Source: Daejeonia sp002484105
Lineage (GTDB): Bacteria > Bacteroidota > Bacteroidia > Flavobacteriales > Weeksellaceae
Length of the DNA stretch: 64,000 bases
NCBI RefSeq assembly: GCF_051175565.1
Contig: NZ_CP195105.1
Span: 2,170,001-2,234,000, forward strand
Direction of reading: 5' to 3'
Shown here: one piece after another, positions 17,925-27,377 of the stretch
How the letters are laid out: each line of letters starts with the position of its first letter
How positions within the stretch are numbered: position 1 is the first letter of the stretch
Notes under the pieces: generated by a model
The model's database searches: none
What the model was told of the DNA's origin: nothing
What the model saw: the letters and a program-made list of their open reading frames with translations, nothing else
Position numbers and translations under genes: made by a program

Positions 17925-18935
17925 ATGAAAAAAGCAGATTTTAAGCAGTATATCCTCCATTTCAAACGTCCGGGAGGTACTTCGCGCGGCGTTCTTCATT
18001 CTAAGGAAACTTATATCCTCGAAATTGAGGAAAACGGCAAGAAAGGTATCGGAGAATGTGGTATTTTCCGCGGACTGAGTTTTGATGATGTCCCAGGTTA
18101 TGAAGAAAAACTGAAGTGGCTGTGTGCGCATATCAACGATGATGAAGTGGACATAAAAGCAGCATTACAGGATTATCCTTCTATATGGTTTGGTTACGAA
18201 CAGGCATCGGAAAATCTGAAATTCGGCTCTGATATTTATTTTGAAAATGATTTTACATCCGGCAATGATTCCATAAAAATCAACGGATTGATCTGGATGG
18301 GAAATACCGCGTTTATGGAAGAGCAGATACATGAGAAACTGGAGCAAAAATTCAATTGTATTAAACTGAAAATTGGTGTCGACTGGGATTCTGAAAAAGA
18401 AGTCATCCGACATCTCCGCAGTCATTTCCCCAAAGAGCAACTTGAGCTGCGCGTAGATGCCAATGGTGCATTCTCTGCAGAAAAAGCAGAAACCGTTCTC
18501 CAGGAGCTGGCAGAACTTAAGATCCATTCTATCGAACAGCCGATAAAAGCCGGGCAACCGGAAAAAATGGCGTTGCTCTGCAGAAATACGCCGACCCCCA
18601 TTGCCCTTGATGAGGAACTGATCGGTATCAGAACCTCAGGAGAAAAACAAAAACTTCTGGAGCAGATACGCCCACAGTATATTATTCTGAAACCTTCTCT
18701 TTGTGGTGGTTTTTCCGGATCGGACGAATGGATTGATCTTGCAGAACATAATGGTAGTGGCTGGTGGATCACATCGGCACTGGAAAGCAATATCGGCCTG
18801 AATGCCATCGCTCAGTATACCTATTCCAAAAAACCGAAAATCCCACAAGGACTGGGTACAGGAGCACTTTTCCAAAACAATTTCCCGACAAGGCTCGAGC
18901 TTCGGAACGATTGCCTGTGGCGTACAAAAAAATAA
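17925..18935 (+). CDS. menC: o-succinylbenzoate synthase
   Basis: Enolase-superfamily enzyme that dehydrates SHCHC to o-succinylbenzoate in menaquinone synthesis. Superfamily residues are in order: Lys pair in CIKLKIGVDW, Asp in RVDANGAF, Glu in HSIEQP, Asp in PIALDEEL, Lys in YIILKPSLCGG. ATG 17925 is chosen over an upstream in-frame ATG at 17904, which lies inside the terminator/promoter. Length is 336 aa. Dipeptide epimerases share the fold, but the size and motifs favour MenC. No other men gene is in the window. Confidence 0.85.
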   Translation: MKKADFKQYILHFKRPGGTSRGVLHSKETYILEIEENGKKGIGECGIFRGLSFDDVPGYEEKLKWLCAHINDDEVDIKAALQDYPSIWFGYEQASENLKFGSDIYFENDFTSGNDSIKINGLIWMGNTAFMEEQIHEKLEQKFNCIKLKIGVDWDSEKEVIRHLRSHFPKEQLELRVDANGAFSAEKAETVLQELAELKIHSIEQPIKAGQPEKMALLCRNTPTPIALDEELIGIRTSGEKQKLLEQIRPQYIILKPSLCGGFSGSDEWIDLAEHNGSGWWITSALESNIGLNAIAQYTYSKKPKIPQGLGTGALFQNNFPTRLELRNDCLWRTKK

Positions 18936-18960
18936 ACTGCAGACTTATACTGCAGTTTAT
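18932..18960 (+). terminator. hairpin at the menC stop codon
   Basis: Arms TAAACTGCAG and CTGCAGTTTA form a 10-bp stem with a 7-nt loop that begins on the stop codon. There is no long T-run, so termination is uncertain; the convergent sensor kinase gene lies beyond. Confidence 0.45.
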
Positions 18961-19128
18961 CGGTTAATGGATAGGTTATGCTATAGGTTATTAGTTTTTA
19001 CCACTTTTATCCTTATCTTGTGTCCTCAAAGATGTCAAAATTTAAAGCCCTGTACAATCACTACTTTGTGTGATTTTTCACTTTAATGTTTAAAGTATAT
19101 TATATTGATTTTCAATTTTAAAAAACAG

Positions 19129-20973
19129 TCACAGGGTCATACGGAATTCCAGAGAAAAGCCTTCCGGAACGGGATGGATAACAAAAAAACCTTCGCTGGC
19201 TTCCATCCTTGTTTTCATATTTTTCATGCCGTTACCTTCTGAAGAATATTCAGGGATGCCTGTGCCGTCATCTTTTATCGTGATGATTATTTCCTTCATA
19301 TTCTGATGAAACCCTACAAAAACATTGCTTGCGCCGCTGTGTTTGTAACAGTTGTTGAAAGCCTCCTTGATACACAGAAACAGATTGCGCCTCTTGTCTG
19401 CACTGATGCTGTTGTCATATCGCACATCCCCGATTTCTTTATGATAGATTATATTCGTTTTCCCAAAAAACTGTTCGCCATAGCGGTCGATATATTTGAT
19501 CAGATCACCGAGGTTGTCGTTTCCCGAGTTCAGGTTCCAGAGCATTTCGCGCATTGACAGGTTGAGATCTTCGGTAGTTTTCAGCAATTCGTCAATATCA
19601 TTGCGTACGTTCTCGTCATTGATTTTCCTTCGGATAAATTCTGTCTGCAGTTTCATTGCCGAAATTCCGGCGCCAAGATCATCGTGCATATCGTGGGAAA
19701 TCCGTTCCCGTTCCCGGTTCAGAAGATTAAGTTTATCTATTTCCTGTTTGACAAGTTTCAGTTTCATTTTTCTGCTTTCTTTTTCTTTTTCAAGATAATC
19801 GTAGATAATGGCAGTCACAACACTGAAAATATTTACCACGCAGGCCATCAGCAACATCCCGAACGAAAAAAACGGCAGATTCGTCCAGTCTGAAAAATTC
19901 AGAATGTGCGGCAGAGCAATCTCCAGCGTACTGAGAAACAGGGCAAAGGCTCCTATAAAACCAATTCTGTAGAATTTTTCTTCCATCCGGAAGCGGATAA
20001 TATACAGCACAATCACCAGCATAATCATACAATCAGCCACCGAAGCATTGTTCAGATAAAATTTTGCAAAGGAAATCCATGCCGGACTGGTGAAGGACGA
20101 AAGCTCAATAAAAATCTGTATCGTCCAGAATATCAATCCGAAACGCACAAACCATCCGGCGACAGACTTCCAGGGAATATTGAAAAATGCCGCAAAAAAC
20201 ACATAATAGAGCATCACGTTCACATCCCCGATAATGTTCCATATCTGGCTGTTTGTATAAAACGTAAAAACCGGAGATTCCAGAATAATAATATTGTACC
20301 GCGAAAGAAAGTACACTGCATCAGTAATATTGATCAGGGTGAAGAAAACCAGAAGTTTCGGATAATCCCGAAACCATTTCATGGTGATAAAAATAATGCA
20401 GATAAAAAACAGACAAAACTGGAAACCCGATACAATCAGCGAAATCATACTGATTTTTTCCACCTCCTGTATTTGGTAGATATACGGACTGATGTAGGTT
20501 TCCGGCAGGTTCAGAACATATCGTTCTGAAGAAAATTTCAGCAGATACTCCCCTTCCTCATTCGTCGGAAGCATAATGACATTAAAATGATTTTTAACAG
20601 AGGCATTCAGCAATCGGTTGGCATATCCGGTATGTCCTATGGATACCAGACGATTACCCTTAAGCTGGAAAAGTTCCATTTTAGCTGTCCGCTGGCGTGT
20701 GAAGAGATAAAGTGTATCCTGATAATGGCTTTTCAGGCGCAGTTTCTGCCAGATGACTTTTGCCTGTACCGGTGGAGTGATTTTTTCAAAATCCGAATAG
20801 GCTGTAAAGTTTCCGGGAATGATGTTTTCTTCAGAACCCGAATAGGCAAACACCGATTTTTGGGATATATTAATTTCGTTTTCGTCATGAAGCCTATCCA
20901 GCACTATTTCCTGTTGCTGCGCCTGCAGAACAACGGACAGAATGAAGAAAAAAACGAAATAAAAGTTCTTCAA
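19129..20973 (-). CDS. 7TM sensor histidine kinase
   Basis: Membrane sensor kinase of 614 aa. It has a signal peptide (FVFFFILSVVLQAQ), an extracellular sensor region to about residue 170, a seven-helix 7TMR-DISM-like block (about 175-395), a coiled linker, then a HisKA_3 domain with phospho-acceptor His430 in SHDMHDDLGAG and a HATPase with N box EAFNNCYKHS and G box KDDGTGIPE. The signal is unknown. Its gene starts 11 bp after the response regulator, so the two form a two-component operon. Confidence 0.92.
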   Translation of the reverse strand: MKNFYFVFFFILSVVLQAQQQEIVLDRLHDENEINISQKSVFAYSGSEENIIPGNFTAYSDFEKITPPVQAKVIWQKLRLKSHYQDTLYLFTRQRTAKMELFQLKGNRLVSIGHTGYANRLLNASVKNHFNVIMLPTNEEGEYLLKFSSERYVLNLPETYISPYIYQIQEVEKISMISLIVSGFQFCLFFICIIFITMKWFRDYPKLLVFFTLINITDAVYFLSRYNIIILESPVFTFYTNSQIWNIIGDVNVMLYYVFFAAFFNIPWKSVAGWFVRFGLIFWTIQIFIELSSFTSPAWISFAKFYLNNASVADCMIMLVIVLYIIRFRMEEKFYRIGFIGAFALFLSTLEIALPHILNFSDWTNLPFFSFGMLLMACVVNIFSVVTAIIYDYLEKEKESRKMKLKLVKQEIDKLNLLNRERERISHDMHDDLGAGISAMKLQTEFIRRKINDENVRNDIDELLKTTEDLNLSMREMLWNLNSGNDNLGDLIKYIDRYGEQFFGKTNIIYHKEIGDVRYDNSISADKRRNLFLCIKEAFNNCYKHSGASNVFVGFHQNMKEIIITIKDDGTGIPEYSSEGNGMKNMKTRMEASEGFFVIHPVPEGFSLEFRMTL

Positions 20974-20984
20974 ATTAAGCAGTT

Positions 20985-21620
20985 TTATCGGTTCATGGTT
21001 TCTCTGTTGAAGAGTTTCATGGCTTCAATACGATTGTTGACGTGAAGTTTCCGGTAGATATTTCCAACATGTTTTTTCACGGTATCTATGGAGATACACT
21101 TACGGTCGGCAATCGTTTTATATTGCAGGCCTTCGGACAGAAGTTCCAGTATCTCGCGTTCGGTACGCGTCAGTTCTTCCAGTACGGCGCTTCCGCTCAC
21201 AGTATGGAAAGATTCCAGAACACGTTTCGCAATACCGAAACTCATGGGGGCACCCCCCTTGTAGGCATCCTTTATCGAGCTGATAATTCTGTCGAGACTT
21301 TCTCCTTTCACGAGATATCCGGTAGCTCCTGCTTTCAGAGAACGGAAAATGCTCTCATCATCCTCAAAACTGGTACACATGATGAATTGGGTATGTTCCA
21401 TCGTATTTTTCAGTAACGATACCACATCTGTTCCCTTCACAAAAGGCAGTTTGATGTCCATCAGCACAACATCCGGATTCAGGGAGCGTAGTTTTTCCAT
21501 GGCTTCATTGCCGTCATAAAACTGTCCGATACAGAGGAGTTCTTCATCAAAATCTATTATTTTCTTCAGCGCCTGGCTGTAGTGTTTTTCGTCTTCTACG
21601 ATGGCTACTTTGATCTTCAT
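20985..21620 (-). CDS. NarL/LuxR-type response regulator
   Basis: Receiver plus LuxR helix-turn-helix, 211 aa. The acidic pocket is VEDE (residues 8-11), the phospho-acceptor is Asp55 in VVLMDIKLPF, and the switch Thr/Lys region is MCTSFED and YLVKGES. The DNA-binding domain is at about 148-205 (LTRTEREILELLSEGL, then SIDTVKKHVGNIYRKL). It is upstream of and co-transcribed with the 7TM kinase, its certain partner. Targets cannot be read here. Confidence 0.95.
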   Translation of the reverse strand: MKIKVAIVEDEKHYSQALKKIIDFDEELLCIGQFYDGNEAMEKLRSLNPDVVLMDIKLPFVKGTDVVSLLKNTMEHTQFIMCTSFEDDESIFRSLKAGATGYLVKGESLDRIISSIKDAYKGGAPMSFGIAKRVLESFHTVSGSAVLEELTRTEREILELLSEGLQYKTIADRKCISIDTVKKHVGNIYRKLHVNNRIEAMKLFNRETMNR

Positions 21621-21845
21621 TTCTGGGGCATATAAATCTTAACTAAATTAAACAAATATTTGTACTGGCAAAATAGCACTTTTGTGTAATCCTGTACGTA
21701 CCAGACCTGTATCAAAAAAAATTTCCAACAGCTGTTTATTTCATAACGAAGAAAATACCACTCCTGCCACAAAAATCATACAATATAACGGCATTTCGGG
21801 ATAAAAAGCCTTGCAGGATATATTTCGCATGAGGGATATTTTCCC

Positions 21846-21853
21846 TAAATTTG
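21846..21853 (+). promoter_or_regulatory. -7 box TAAATTTG of glnS
   Basis: Exact TAnnTTTG match 20 bp before the glnS ATG, giving a leader of roughly 14 nt. The upstream box is weak (TTTCG near 21823-21827). Confidence 0.55.
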
Positions 21854-21873
21854 CACATCATTTGACAATTACG

Positions 21874-23547
21874 ATGGAAGAAGAAAAAAAATCGCTGAAT
21901 TTTATTGAACAGATTATTGAAGAAGATCTTGCAAACGGTCTGGCAAAGGACCGCATCCGTTTCCGGTTTCCGCCGGAACCCAATGGATATCTTCATGTGG
22001 GGCATACCAAAGCCATCTGTATCAATTTCGGTCTCGGACAGAAATACAATGCACCCGTCAATCTGCGTTTTGATGATACCAATCCTGAAAAAGAAGAACA
22101 GGAATTCGTAGACTCTATCAAAAAAGATGTAGAATGGCTGGGTTTCCGGTGGGACAAAGAACTCTATGCTTCCGACTACTTCCAGCAACTCTACGACTGG
22201 GCTGTACAAATGATAAAAGAAGGAAAAGCCTATGTGGATGAGCAGCCTTCCGAAGAAATCTCCGAGCAGAGAAAAACACCTGCAGAACCAGGGGTTGATT
22301 CTCCTTACAGAAACCGCCCGGTGGAAGAATCACTGGCTCTGTTTGAAAAAATGAAAAATGGAGAATTTGATGAAGGATCCATGTCACTGCGTGCCAGAAT
22401 TGATATGGCCTCTCCGAACATGAATATGCGCGATCCTGTGATGTACAGAATCCTGAAAAGGCCACACCACCGCACAGGAACCCAGTGGAAAATCTATCCG
22501 ATGTACGACTGGGCACATGGTGAAAGCGACTATCTCGAACAGGTCTCGCATTCCCTCTGTTCTCTCGAATTCGAAAACCACAGACCGCTCTATAACTGGT
22601 TCCTCGACCAGGTATATACCGATGGAAAAGTAAAGCCAAAACAGCGGGAATTTGCACGGATGAATGTCACGTATATGATCACATCCAAACGAAAACTGCA
22701 GCGCCTGGTGGCTGAAGGCATCGTTACCGGTTGGGACGATCCCCGGATGCCTACCATTTCCGGACTCAGAAGAAAAGGCTATACTCCCGCCTCCATCCGG
22801 AACTTTATCGAAAAAGTAGGCGTGGCCAAAAGAGAAAACCTTATTGATATACAACTGCTGGAATTCTGTGTAAGAGAAGATCTTAACAAAATTGCCAGAA
22901 GAATGATGGTGGTGATGGATCCTGTAAAACTCATTATCGAAAACTATCCTGAAGACAGAGAAGAATGGATGGAAACCGACAACAATCCTGAAGACGAAAA
23001 TGCAGGAACACGCAAGGTGCCATTTTCCAGAGAACTCTATATTGAAAGGGAAGATTTCATGGAAGAAGCTCCCAAAAAATTCTTCCGGCTCTCTGTTGAC
23101 AAAGAAGTACGCCTGAAATCTGGTTATATCATCAAAGGAACCCGCGTAGATAAGGACGAAAACGGAAACATTACTACGGTGTATGCCACTTATGATGAAG
23201 ACAGCAAATCCGGCTCCGGTTCCGAAGCCAGCTTGCGCAAAGTAAAAGGAACCCTGCACTGGGTGTCGGCAAAACATGCGCTTCCTATAGAAGTCCGCGT
23301 CTATGAAAGACTATTTACTGTAGAGCAGCCTGATGCAGAAAAAGAAGCAGATTTCCTTGATTTTGTAAATCCGGAATCTCTGAAAACCATCAATGCCTTT
23401 GCAGAACCTGCTTTGGAAGAAGCTAAGCCCGGCGAGCCACTGCAGTTCCAGAGAATAGGCTACTTTACCAAGGATCAGGATTCTGTTCCCGGAAAAGCGG
23501 TTTTCAACAGAACTGTGACGCTAAAAGATTCATATAAGCCTGAATAA
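21874..23547 (+). CDS. glnS: glutamine-tRNA ligase
   Basis: Charges tRNA-Gln with glutamine in the cytosol. Class I motifs: HIGH-like HVGH (41-44) in PPEPNGYLHVGHTKA, and the KMSKS-equivalent MITSKRKL. The glutaminyl-specific catalytic and anticodon-binding beta-barrel domains follow (RVDKDENGNITTVYA region). Length 557 aa is standard. ATG 21874 fits the promoter box; a longer frame from TTG 21811 would contain the promoter and is rejected. Confidence 0.96.
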   Translation: MEEEKKSLNFIEQIIEEDLANGLAKDRIRFRFPPEPNGYLHVGHTKAICINFGLGQKYNAPVNLRFDDTNPEKEEQEFVDSIKKDVEWLGFRWDKELYASDYFQQLYDWAVQMIKEGKAYVDEQPSEEISEQRKTPAEPGVDSPYRNRPVEESLALFEKMKNGEFDEGSMSLRARIDMASPNMNMRDPVMYRILKRPHHRTGTQWKIYPMYDWAHGESDYLEQVSHSLCSLEFENHRPLYNWFLDQVYTDGKVKPKQREFARMNVTYMITSKRKLQRLVAEGIVTGWDDPRMPTISGLRRKGYTPASIRNFIEKVGVAKRENLIDIQLLEFCVREDLNKIARRMMVVMDPVKLIIENYPEDREEWMETDNNPEDENAGTRKVPFSRELYIEREDFMEEAPKKFFRLSVDKEVRLKSGYIIKGTRVDKDENGNITTVYATYDEDSKSGSGSEASLRKVKGTLHWVSAKHALPIEVRVYERLFTVEQPDAEKEADFLDFVNPESLKTINAFAEPALEEAKPGEPLQFQRIGYFTKDQDSVPGKAVFNRTVTLKDSYKPE

Positions 23548-23568
23548 AAATTCACCTAAAAAAACAAC

Positions 23569-23602
23569 AGGGCTTGTCTGATTTCGGATAAGCCCTTTTT
23601 TT
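23569..23602 (+). terminator. terminator after glnS
   Basis: AGGGCTT (23569-23575) pairs with AAGCCCT (23590-23596), followed by T6. It ends 4 bp before the next ATG. Confidence 0.8.
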
Positions 23603-23605
23603 GAT

Positions 23606-24823
23606 ATGAAATTACTGAAATTCTATACCGATTCTTTCCGTGGTCTTTCGCCCGAAAGCTGGATGCTCGCACTGGTAATGCTCATCAACCGTTCGGGATC
23701 CATGGTACTGCCTTTTCTTGGTGTTTATATGACGGATCAGCTGCATTTCAGCATTCAAAGTGCGGGGCTTGTGTTGTCGCTTTTCGGGACGGGTTCTGTG
23801 GTGGGATCATGGCTCGGCGGGATGGCTACTGACCGTTTTGGCGAGTTCCGTGTTCAGGCGTTCAGTCTGTTGCTCAGTGTTCCGCTTTTCTGCATTATTC
23901 CGCTGTTCAGAACAGAGATAGGGCTTGCGGCAATCATGTTTGTACTCAGCTCCGTCAGTGAAGCTTTTCGACCTGCAAATTCGGTAGCGATTACCCGTTA
24001 TGCCAAAAAAGAAAACCTCACACGTGTCTTTTCACTGAACCGTATGGCGGTCAATCTTGGTTTTTCCATCGGGCCGGCAATGGGTGGTATCCTGTCTGCC
24101 TTTTCCTATGATCTGCTTTTTTATACCAATGCTGCAGCGGCACTCCTGGCGGCCGTTACTTATATTGCATTCTTCCGGAAAAGAACCTACCGCAATACGG
24201 AAACAAAACAAGAAAATACCCGGAAAACCGTGCAGCAGTCACCCTATAAAGATGTAAAATTCATCGTTTTTTGCGTGGCTTGCATGATTTTCTCAGTCTG
24301 CTTTTTCCAGTTTCTGAATACGCTGACGATATTTTACAAGGAAGTGGCAGAATTGTCCCAGAAACAAATTGGTTTTCTGCTGGGATACAGCGGTTTCATC
24401 ATCGTCCTGATGGAGATGCTTCTGGTGCAGATGGCTGAACGCAATTTTCCCCTGAAAGTAACGATGTTTCTCGGAACACTGCTCTGCGGGATTTCCTTTG
24501 CCCTGCTGAGGTTCGACCATTCTCTGGCGGTTCTGATCATTTCAATGACAGTACTCTGTATCGGTGAGATTTGGACACTTCCGTTTATGGCCACCATCAC
24601 AGCAATGCGGTCGGGCATACACAACAAAGGAGCATATATGGGACTGCTTGGGATTGCGTTTTCCATATCCTTCATGATCACTCCTTTTGTGGGGACTTCC
24701 GTTGCAGAAAAACTTGGTTTCAATGTGCTCTGGATTTCGACGGCGGTTATTTTTACACTTGTGGCTATAGCTTTCTATTTCATTGTCCCCTGGATGATCG
24801 GGAAGGATGAAAAGAAGAATTAA
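23606..24823 (+). CDS. MFS multidrug efflux transporter
   Basis: Twelve-helix MFS antiporter of 405 aa. Motif A is GGMATDRFGEFRV between helices 2 and 3; motif C-like sequence is NLGFSIGPAMGG in helix 5, which marks exporters. The central loop (KRTYRNTETKQENTRKT) is hydrophilic. The MdtH/YttB-like pattern suggests drug efflux; the substrate is not known. Its ATG sits right behind the glnS terminator, and a small GACGG/CCGTC hairpin (24833-24846) follows its stop. Confidence 0.87.
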   Translation: MKLLKFYTDSFRGLSPESWMLALVMLINRSGSMVLPFLGVYMTDQLHFSIQSAGLVLSLFGTGSVVGSWLGGMATDRFGEFRVQAFSLLLSVPLFCIIPLFRTEIGLAAIMFVLSSVSEAFRPANSVAITRYAKKENLTRVFSLNRMAVNLGFSIGPAMGGILSAFSYDLLFYTNAAAALLAAVTYIAFFRKRTYRNTETKQENTRKTVQQSPYKDVKFIVFCVACMIFSVCFFQFLNTLTIFYKEVAELSQKQIGFLLGYSGFIIVLMEMLLVQMAERNFPLKVTMFLGTLLCGISFALLRFDHSLAVLIISMTVLCIGEIWTLPFMATITAMRSGIHNKGAYMGLLGIAFSISFMITPFVGTSVAEKLGFNVLWISTAVIFTLVAIAFYFIVPWMIGKDEKKN

Positions 24824-24846
24824 ATGACAACTGACGGTAAGCCGTC

Positions 24847-24975
24847 TTAGGATTTAAGGAAACTGGTCATTACCAGCGGATATTGGCCGGTCTGTTCCGG
24901 AGATATGGTATCAGCAAGAAATATATTTCCTGAAGTATTTTTGATCTGAATATCTTTCTGGAAGACAGTTTTCAT
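24847..24975 (-). pseudogene. remnant of a CocE/NonD (X-Pro peptidase-like) hydrolase
   Basis: A 42-aa minus-strand reading frame from ATG 24975. It reads like the first strands of CocE/NonD serine hydrolases: IQIKNTSGNIFLAD, then GQYPLVMTSF, corresponding to the family pattern of a short strand, a G-x-x-LAxD step and a YPVVLT strand. The rest of such proteins (more than 500 aa) is absent. It begins 6 bp after the Tet-type MFS stop. It may be a relic or an unrelated small peptide. Confidence 0.4.
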
Positions 24976-24981
24976 TTAAAA

Positions 24982-26211
24982 TCAGTTTAGATTACGGGAT
25001 TTTTTCTTTCGGAAGATTCTCATAATAATCAGCGAACTGGCCGCCATCAGGATAAAACCAAGAAAAAACGGCGCACCGGGAAACTTGAAAGGAGCTTTGT
25101 CGTGTGTAAAGTAATAAAAAAGATTGGTCATCAGTGGTGGGCCGACAATAGACGTTGCACTCATCAGGCTGGTAAGTGCTCCCTGAAGCTCTCCCTGTTC
25201 ACCGGAACTGACACTTTTGGTAATCACTGCCTGAAGCGCCGGACCACAAATACCCCCCAGACAATAGGGTACTGTGAATGCCAGCATCATCCAGCCTTCC
25301 GTAGCAAATGCATACAGCAGCATCCCGACAGAATACAGTGCAAGGCCATACAAAATACTTTTTTCATTACCGATTTTGGGATTGATCCAGCGAATCAGCA
25401 GCCCCTGAACCAGCCCGGTCATCAACCCGACTACTCCCAGTGAGATGCCCACCATACGCTCCGTCCATCCGAACTGATACATGGTAAAGAAAGACCAGTT
25501 GCTCTGCACGGCATGTCCGGCAATATAGATTAAGATCAGCGCCACCGTCATGCCAGAAATTTCAGGATGTTTGCGCAGGAATTTCAGCGAGCCTACGGGA
25601 TTGGCACGTTTCCAGTCGAAAGGGCGTCGTTTATCTCTGTCAAGACTTTCCGGAAGGATAAAATATCCGTAAACAAAATTAACAAGGCACAGAACTGCCG
25701 CGGCATAAAAAGGAACGCGCGAGCCGTAATGCCCCAGCACCCCGCCGAGCACCGGTCCGATAATGAAACCCAGCCCAAATGCAGCCCCAATCACGCCAAA
25801 GTTCTTGGCACGGTCCTGATCTGTAGAAACATCTGCAATATATGCACTTGCTGTGGTAATACTGGCTCCGGTGATTCCCGCAATGATACGCCCGACAAAT
25901 AGCCAGGTAATGGTAGGTGAAAGTGCCAGAAAAATATAATCTACTGTAAAACCAAAAAGAGAAATCAGGATGATCGGACGCCTCCCGAAACGATCACTTA
26001 AGTTGCCCACCACAGGAGAAAATACAAACTGTACAAAGGCATATGCAAAACTCATCCATCCGCCGTATTTGGCCGCTTCGCTGATGTCGCCGTGTATAAG
26101 TTCCTCAATCAGTTTCGGAACTACGGGAATGATGATGCCCCAACCCGTAATATCAATGAGCAGCGTGACAAAAATAAAACCAATGGCTGCTTTCTTCCGT
26201 GAATCTTTCAT
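24982..26211 (-). CDS. TCR/Tet family MFS transporter
   Basis: Drug:H+ antiporter of 409 aa with the layout of TetA-like proteins. Helix 1 carries LLIDITGWGIIIPVVP; motif A is GNLSDRFGRRP; helix 4 has RIIAGITGASITTASAYIAD; motif C is GLGFIIGPVLGGVLG. This core-genome family is widespread in flavobacteria and does not by itself show tetracycline resistance. It is convergent with the MFS gene at 23606. Its last residues KKKSRNLN are a normal short tail. Confidence 0.9.
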   Translation of the reverse strand: MKDSRKKAAIGFIFVTLLIDITGWGIIIPVVPKLIEELIHGDISEAAKYGGWMSFAYAFVQFVFSPVVGNLSDRFGRRPIILISLFGFTVDYIFLALSPTITWLFVGRIIAGITGASITTASAYIADVSTDQDRAKNFGVIGAAFGLGFIIGPVLGGVLGHYGSRVPFYAAAVLCLVNFVYGYFILPESLDRDKRRPFDWKRANPVGSLKFLRKHPEISGMTVALILIYIAGHAVQSNWSFFTMYQFGWTERMVGISLGVVGLMTGLVQGLLIRWINPKIGNEKSILYGLALYSVGMLLYAFATEGWMMLAFTVPYCLGGICGPALQAVITKSVSSGEQGELQGALTSLMSATSIVGPPLMTNLFYYFTHDKAPFKFPGAPFFLGFILMAASSLIIMRIFRKKKSRNLN

Positions 26212-26301
26212 ATGTTGCTAATCGCTGCAAATATACTTTAAATATTTTCCGGAAAGATGTCACACCAGTCTTAAAGCGAAATTTCGCAAAGCTAAGACGT
26301 T

Positions 26302-27264
26302 TTATTCATTTTCTCTCTGACGTTTTTCTTCGAGTCCGTAGGCGTGGATAATCTTGCGGACCACCGGATGGCGCACTACATCTTCTTCCGTCAGGTGCAC
26401 AAATCCTATTTCGCTGACGCCGTGCAGGATGCGCATGGCTTCCCGGAGACCGGATTTCTGTTTCAGCGGAAGATCCACCTGACTGGGATCGCCGGTGATG
26501 ATGAATTTTGCATTCATTCCCATTCTCGTCAGGAACATTTTCATCTGTGCATGCGTAGTATTCTGTGCTTCGTCAAGGATGACAAAGGCATCATCCAGTG
26601 TCCGTCCTCTCATAAATGCGAGGGGAGCCACTTCAATCACTTTTTTTTCAATATACGACTCCAGTTTTTCAAACGGAATCATATCGCGAAGTGCATCGTA
26701 AAGGGGCTGGAGATACGGATCGAGTTTTTCCTTAAGATCACCGGGAAGGAAACCGAGACTTTCTCCGGCTTCTACGGCAGGGCGGGTCAGGATAATTCTC
26801 TTGACTTCTTTGTCGCGCAGTGCTTTGGCAGCAAGTGCTACACTGGTATAGGTTTTTCCGGTTCCGGCAGGGCCGATGGCAAAAACCATGTCCTTTTTCT
26901 CTACTTCTTTCACCAGGCGTTTCAGGTTGGTGGTTTTGGCTTTGATCACCTTACCGTTAACGCCTTTTACAATAATATCCTGATCAAAAACCAGTGTTTT
27001 CTCAGTATCATCTTTCAGCTTCAGAATATTTTCTACATCTTTCAGGGTGATGGAATTGTTTCTGGCAATAAATGCCGTAATATCATCGAGTTTCTGCCGG
27101 AAGATATCCAGTGCTTCCTGATTGCCCATTGCAAAAATATAATTGTCGCGTCCGGTGATTTTCAGGGTGGGGAAACTTGATTTGATCAGATTAAAATTCT
27201 GGTTGTGTACACCATAGAATGTTTTGACATCAATATCAGACAGCTCGTAGTTCAGTTCAAACAT
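26302..27264 (-). CDS. phoH: PhoH family ATPase
   Basis: Cytosolic P-loop protein of 320 aa. Walker A is GPAGTGKT in FAIGPAGTGKTYTS; the PhoH signatures RPAVEAGESLGFLPGDLKEK and Walker B VILDEAQNTT are present, as is ITGDPSQVDLP. An N-terminal KH-like region precedes it. PhoH proteins are linked to RNA metabolism and YbeY-type ribosome quality control. Start 27264 (MFELNYEL) matches family N-termini; the longer frame to 27339 adds an A+T-rich leader with no similarity. Confidence 0.93.
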   Translation of the reverse strand: MFELNYELSDIDVKTFYGVHNQNFNLIKSSFPTLKITGRDNYIFAMGNQEALDIFRQKLDDITAFIARNNSITLKDVENILKLKDDTEKTLVFDQDIIVKGVNGKVIKAKTTNLKRLVKEVEKKDMVFAIGPAGTGKTYTSVALAAKALRDKEVKRIILTRPAVEAGESLGFLPGDLKEKLDPYLQPLYDALRDMIPFEKLESYIEKKVIEVAPLAFMRGRTLDDAFVILDEAQNTTHAQMKMFLTRMGMNAKFIITGDPSQVDLPLKQKSGLREAMRILHGVSEIGFVHLTEEDVVRHPVVRKIIHAYGLEEKRQRENE

Positions 27265-27365
27265 ATTTTTTATTTTCTGCTTTCGGTGATTTAAAATTAA
27301 GACAAATATTTTAATCTGCTGTAGTAAACTTACTAACAAAAGCAGAAATTCTGAACGCTAATTCC

Positions 27366-27373
27366 TAATTTTG
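27366..27373 (+). promoter_or_regulatory. -7 box TAATTTTG of the SAM hydrolase gene
   Basis: Exact TAnnTTTG match 4 bp before the ATG. If used, the mRNA would be leaderless or start at the ATG. Confidence 0.5.
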
Positions 27374-27377
27374 CAAT

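Noticed and set aside
24982..26211. Acquired tetracycline-resistance gene
   Set aside because: TCR/Tet-type MFS genes of this kind are core genes in the group; composition matches its neighbours and no mobile element borders it.
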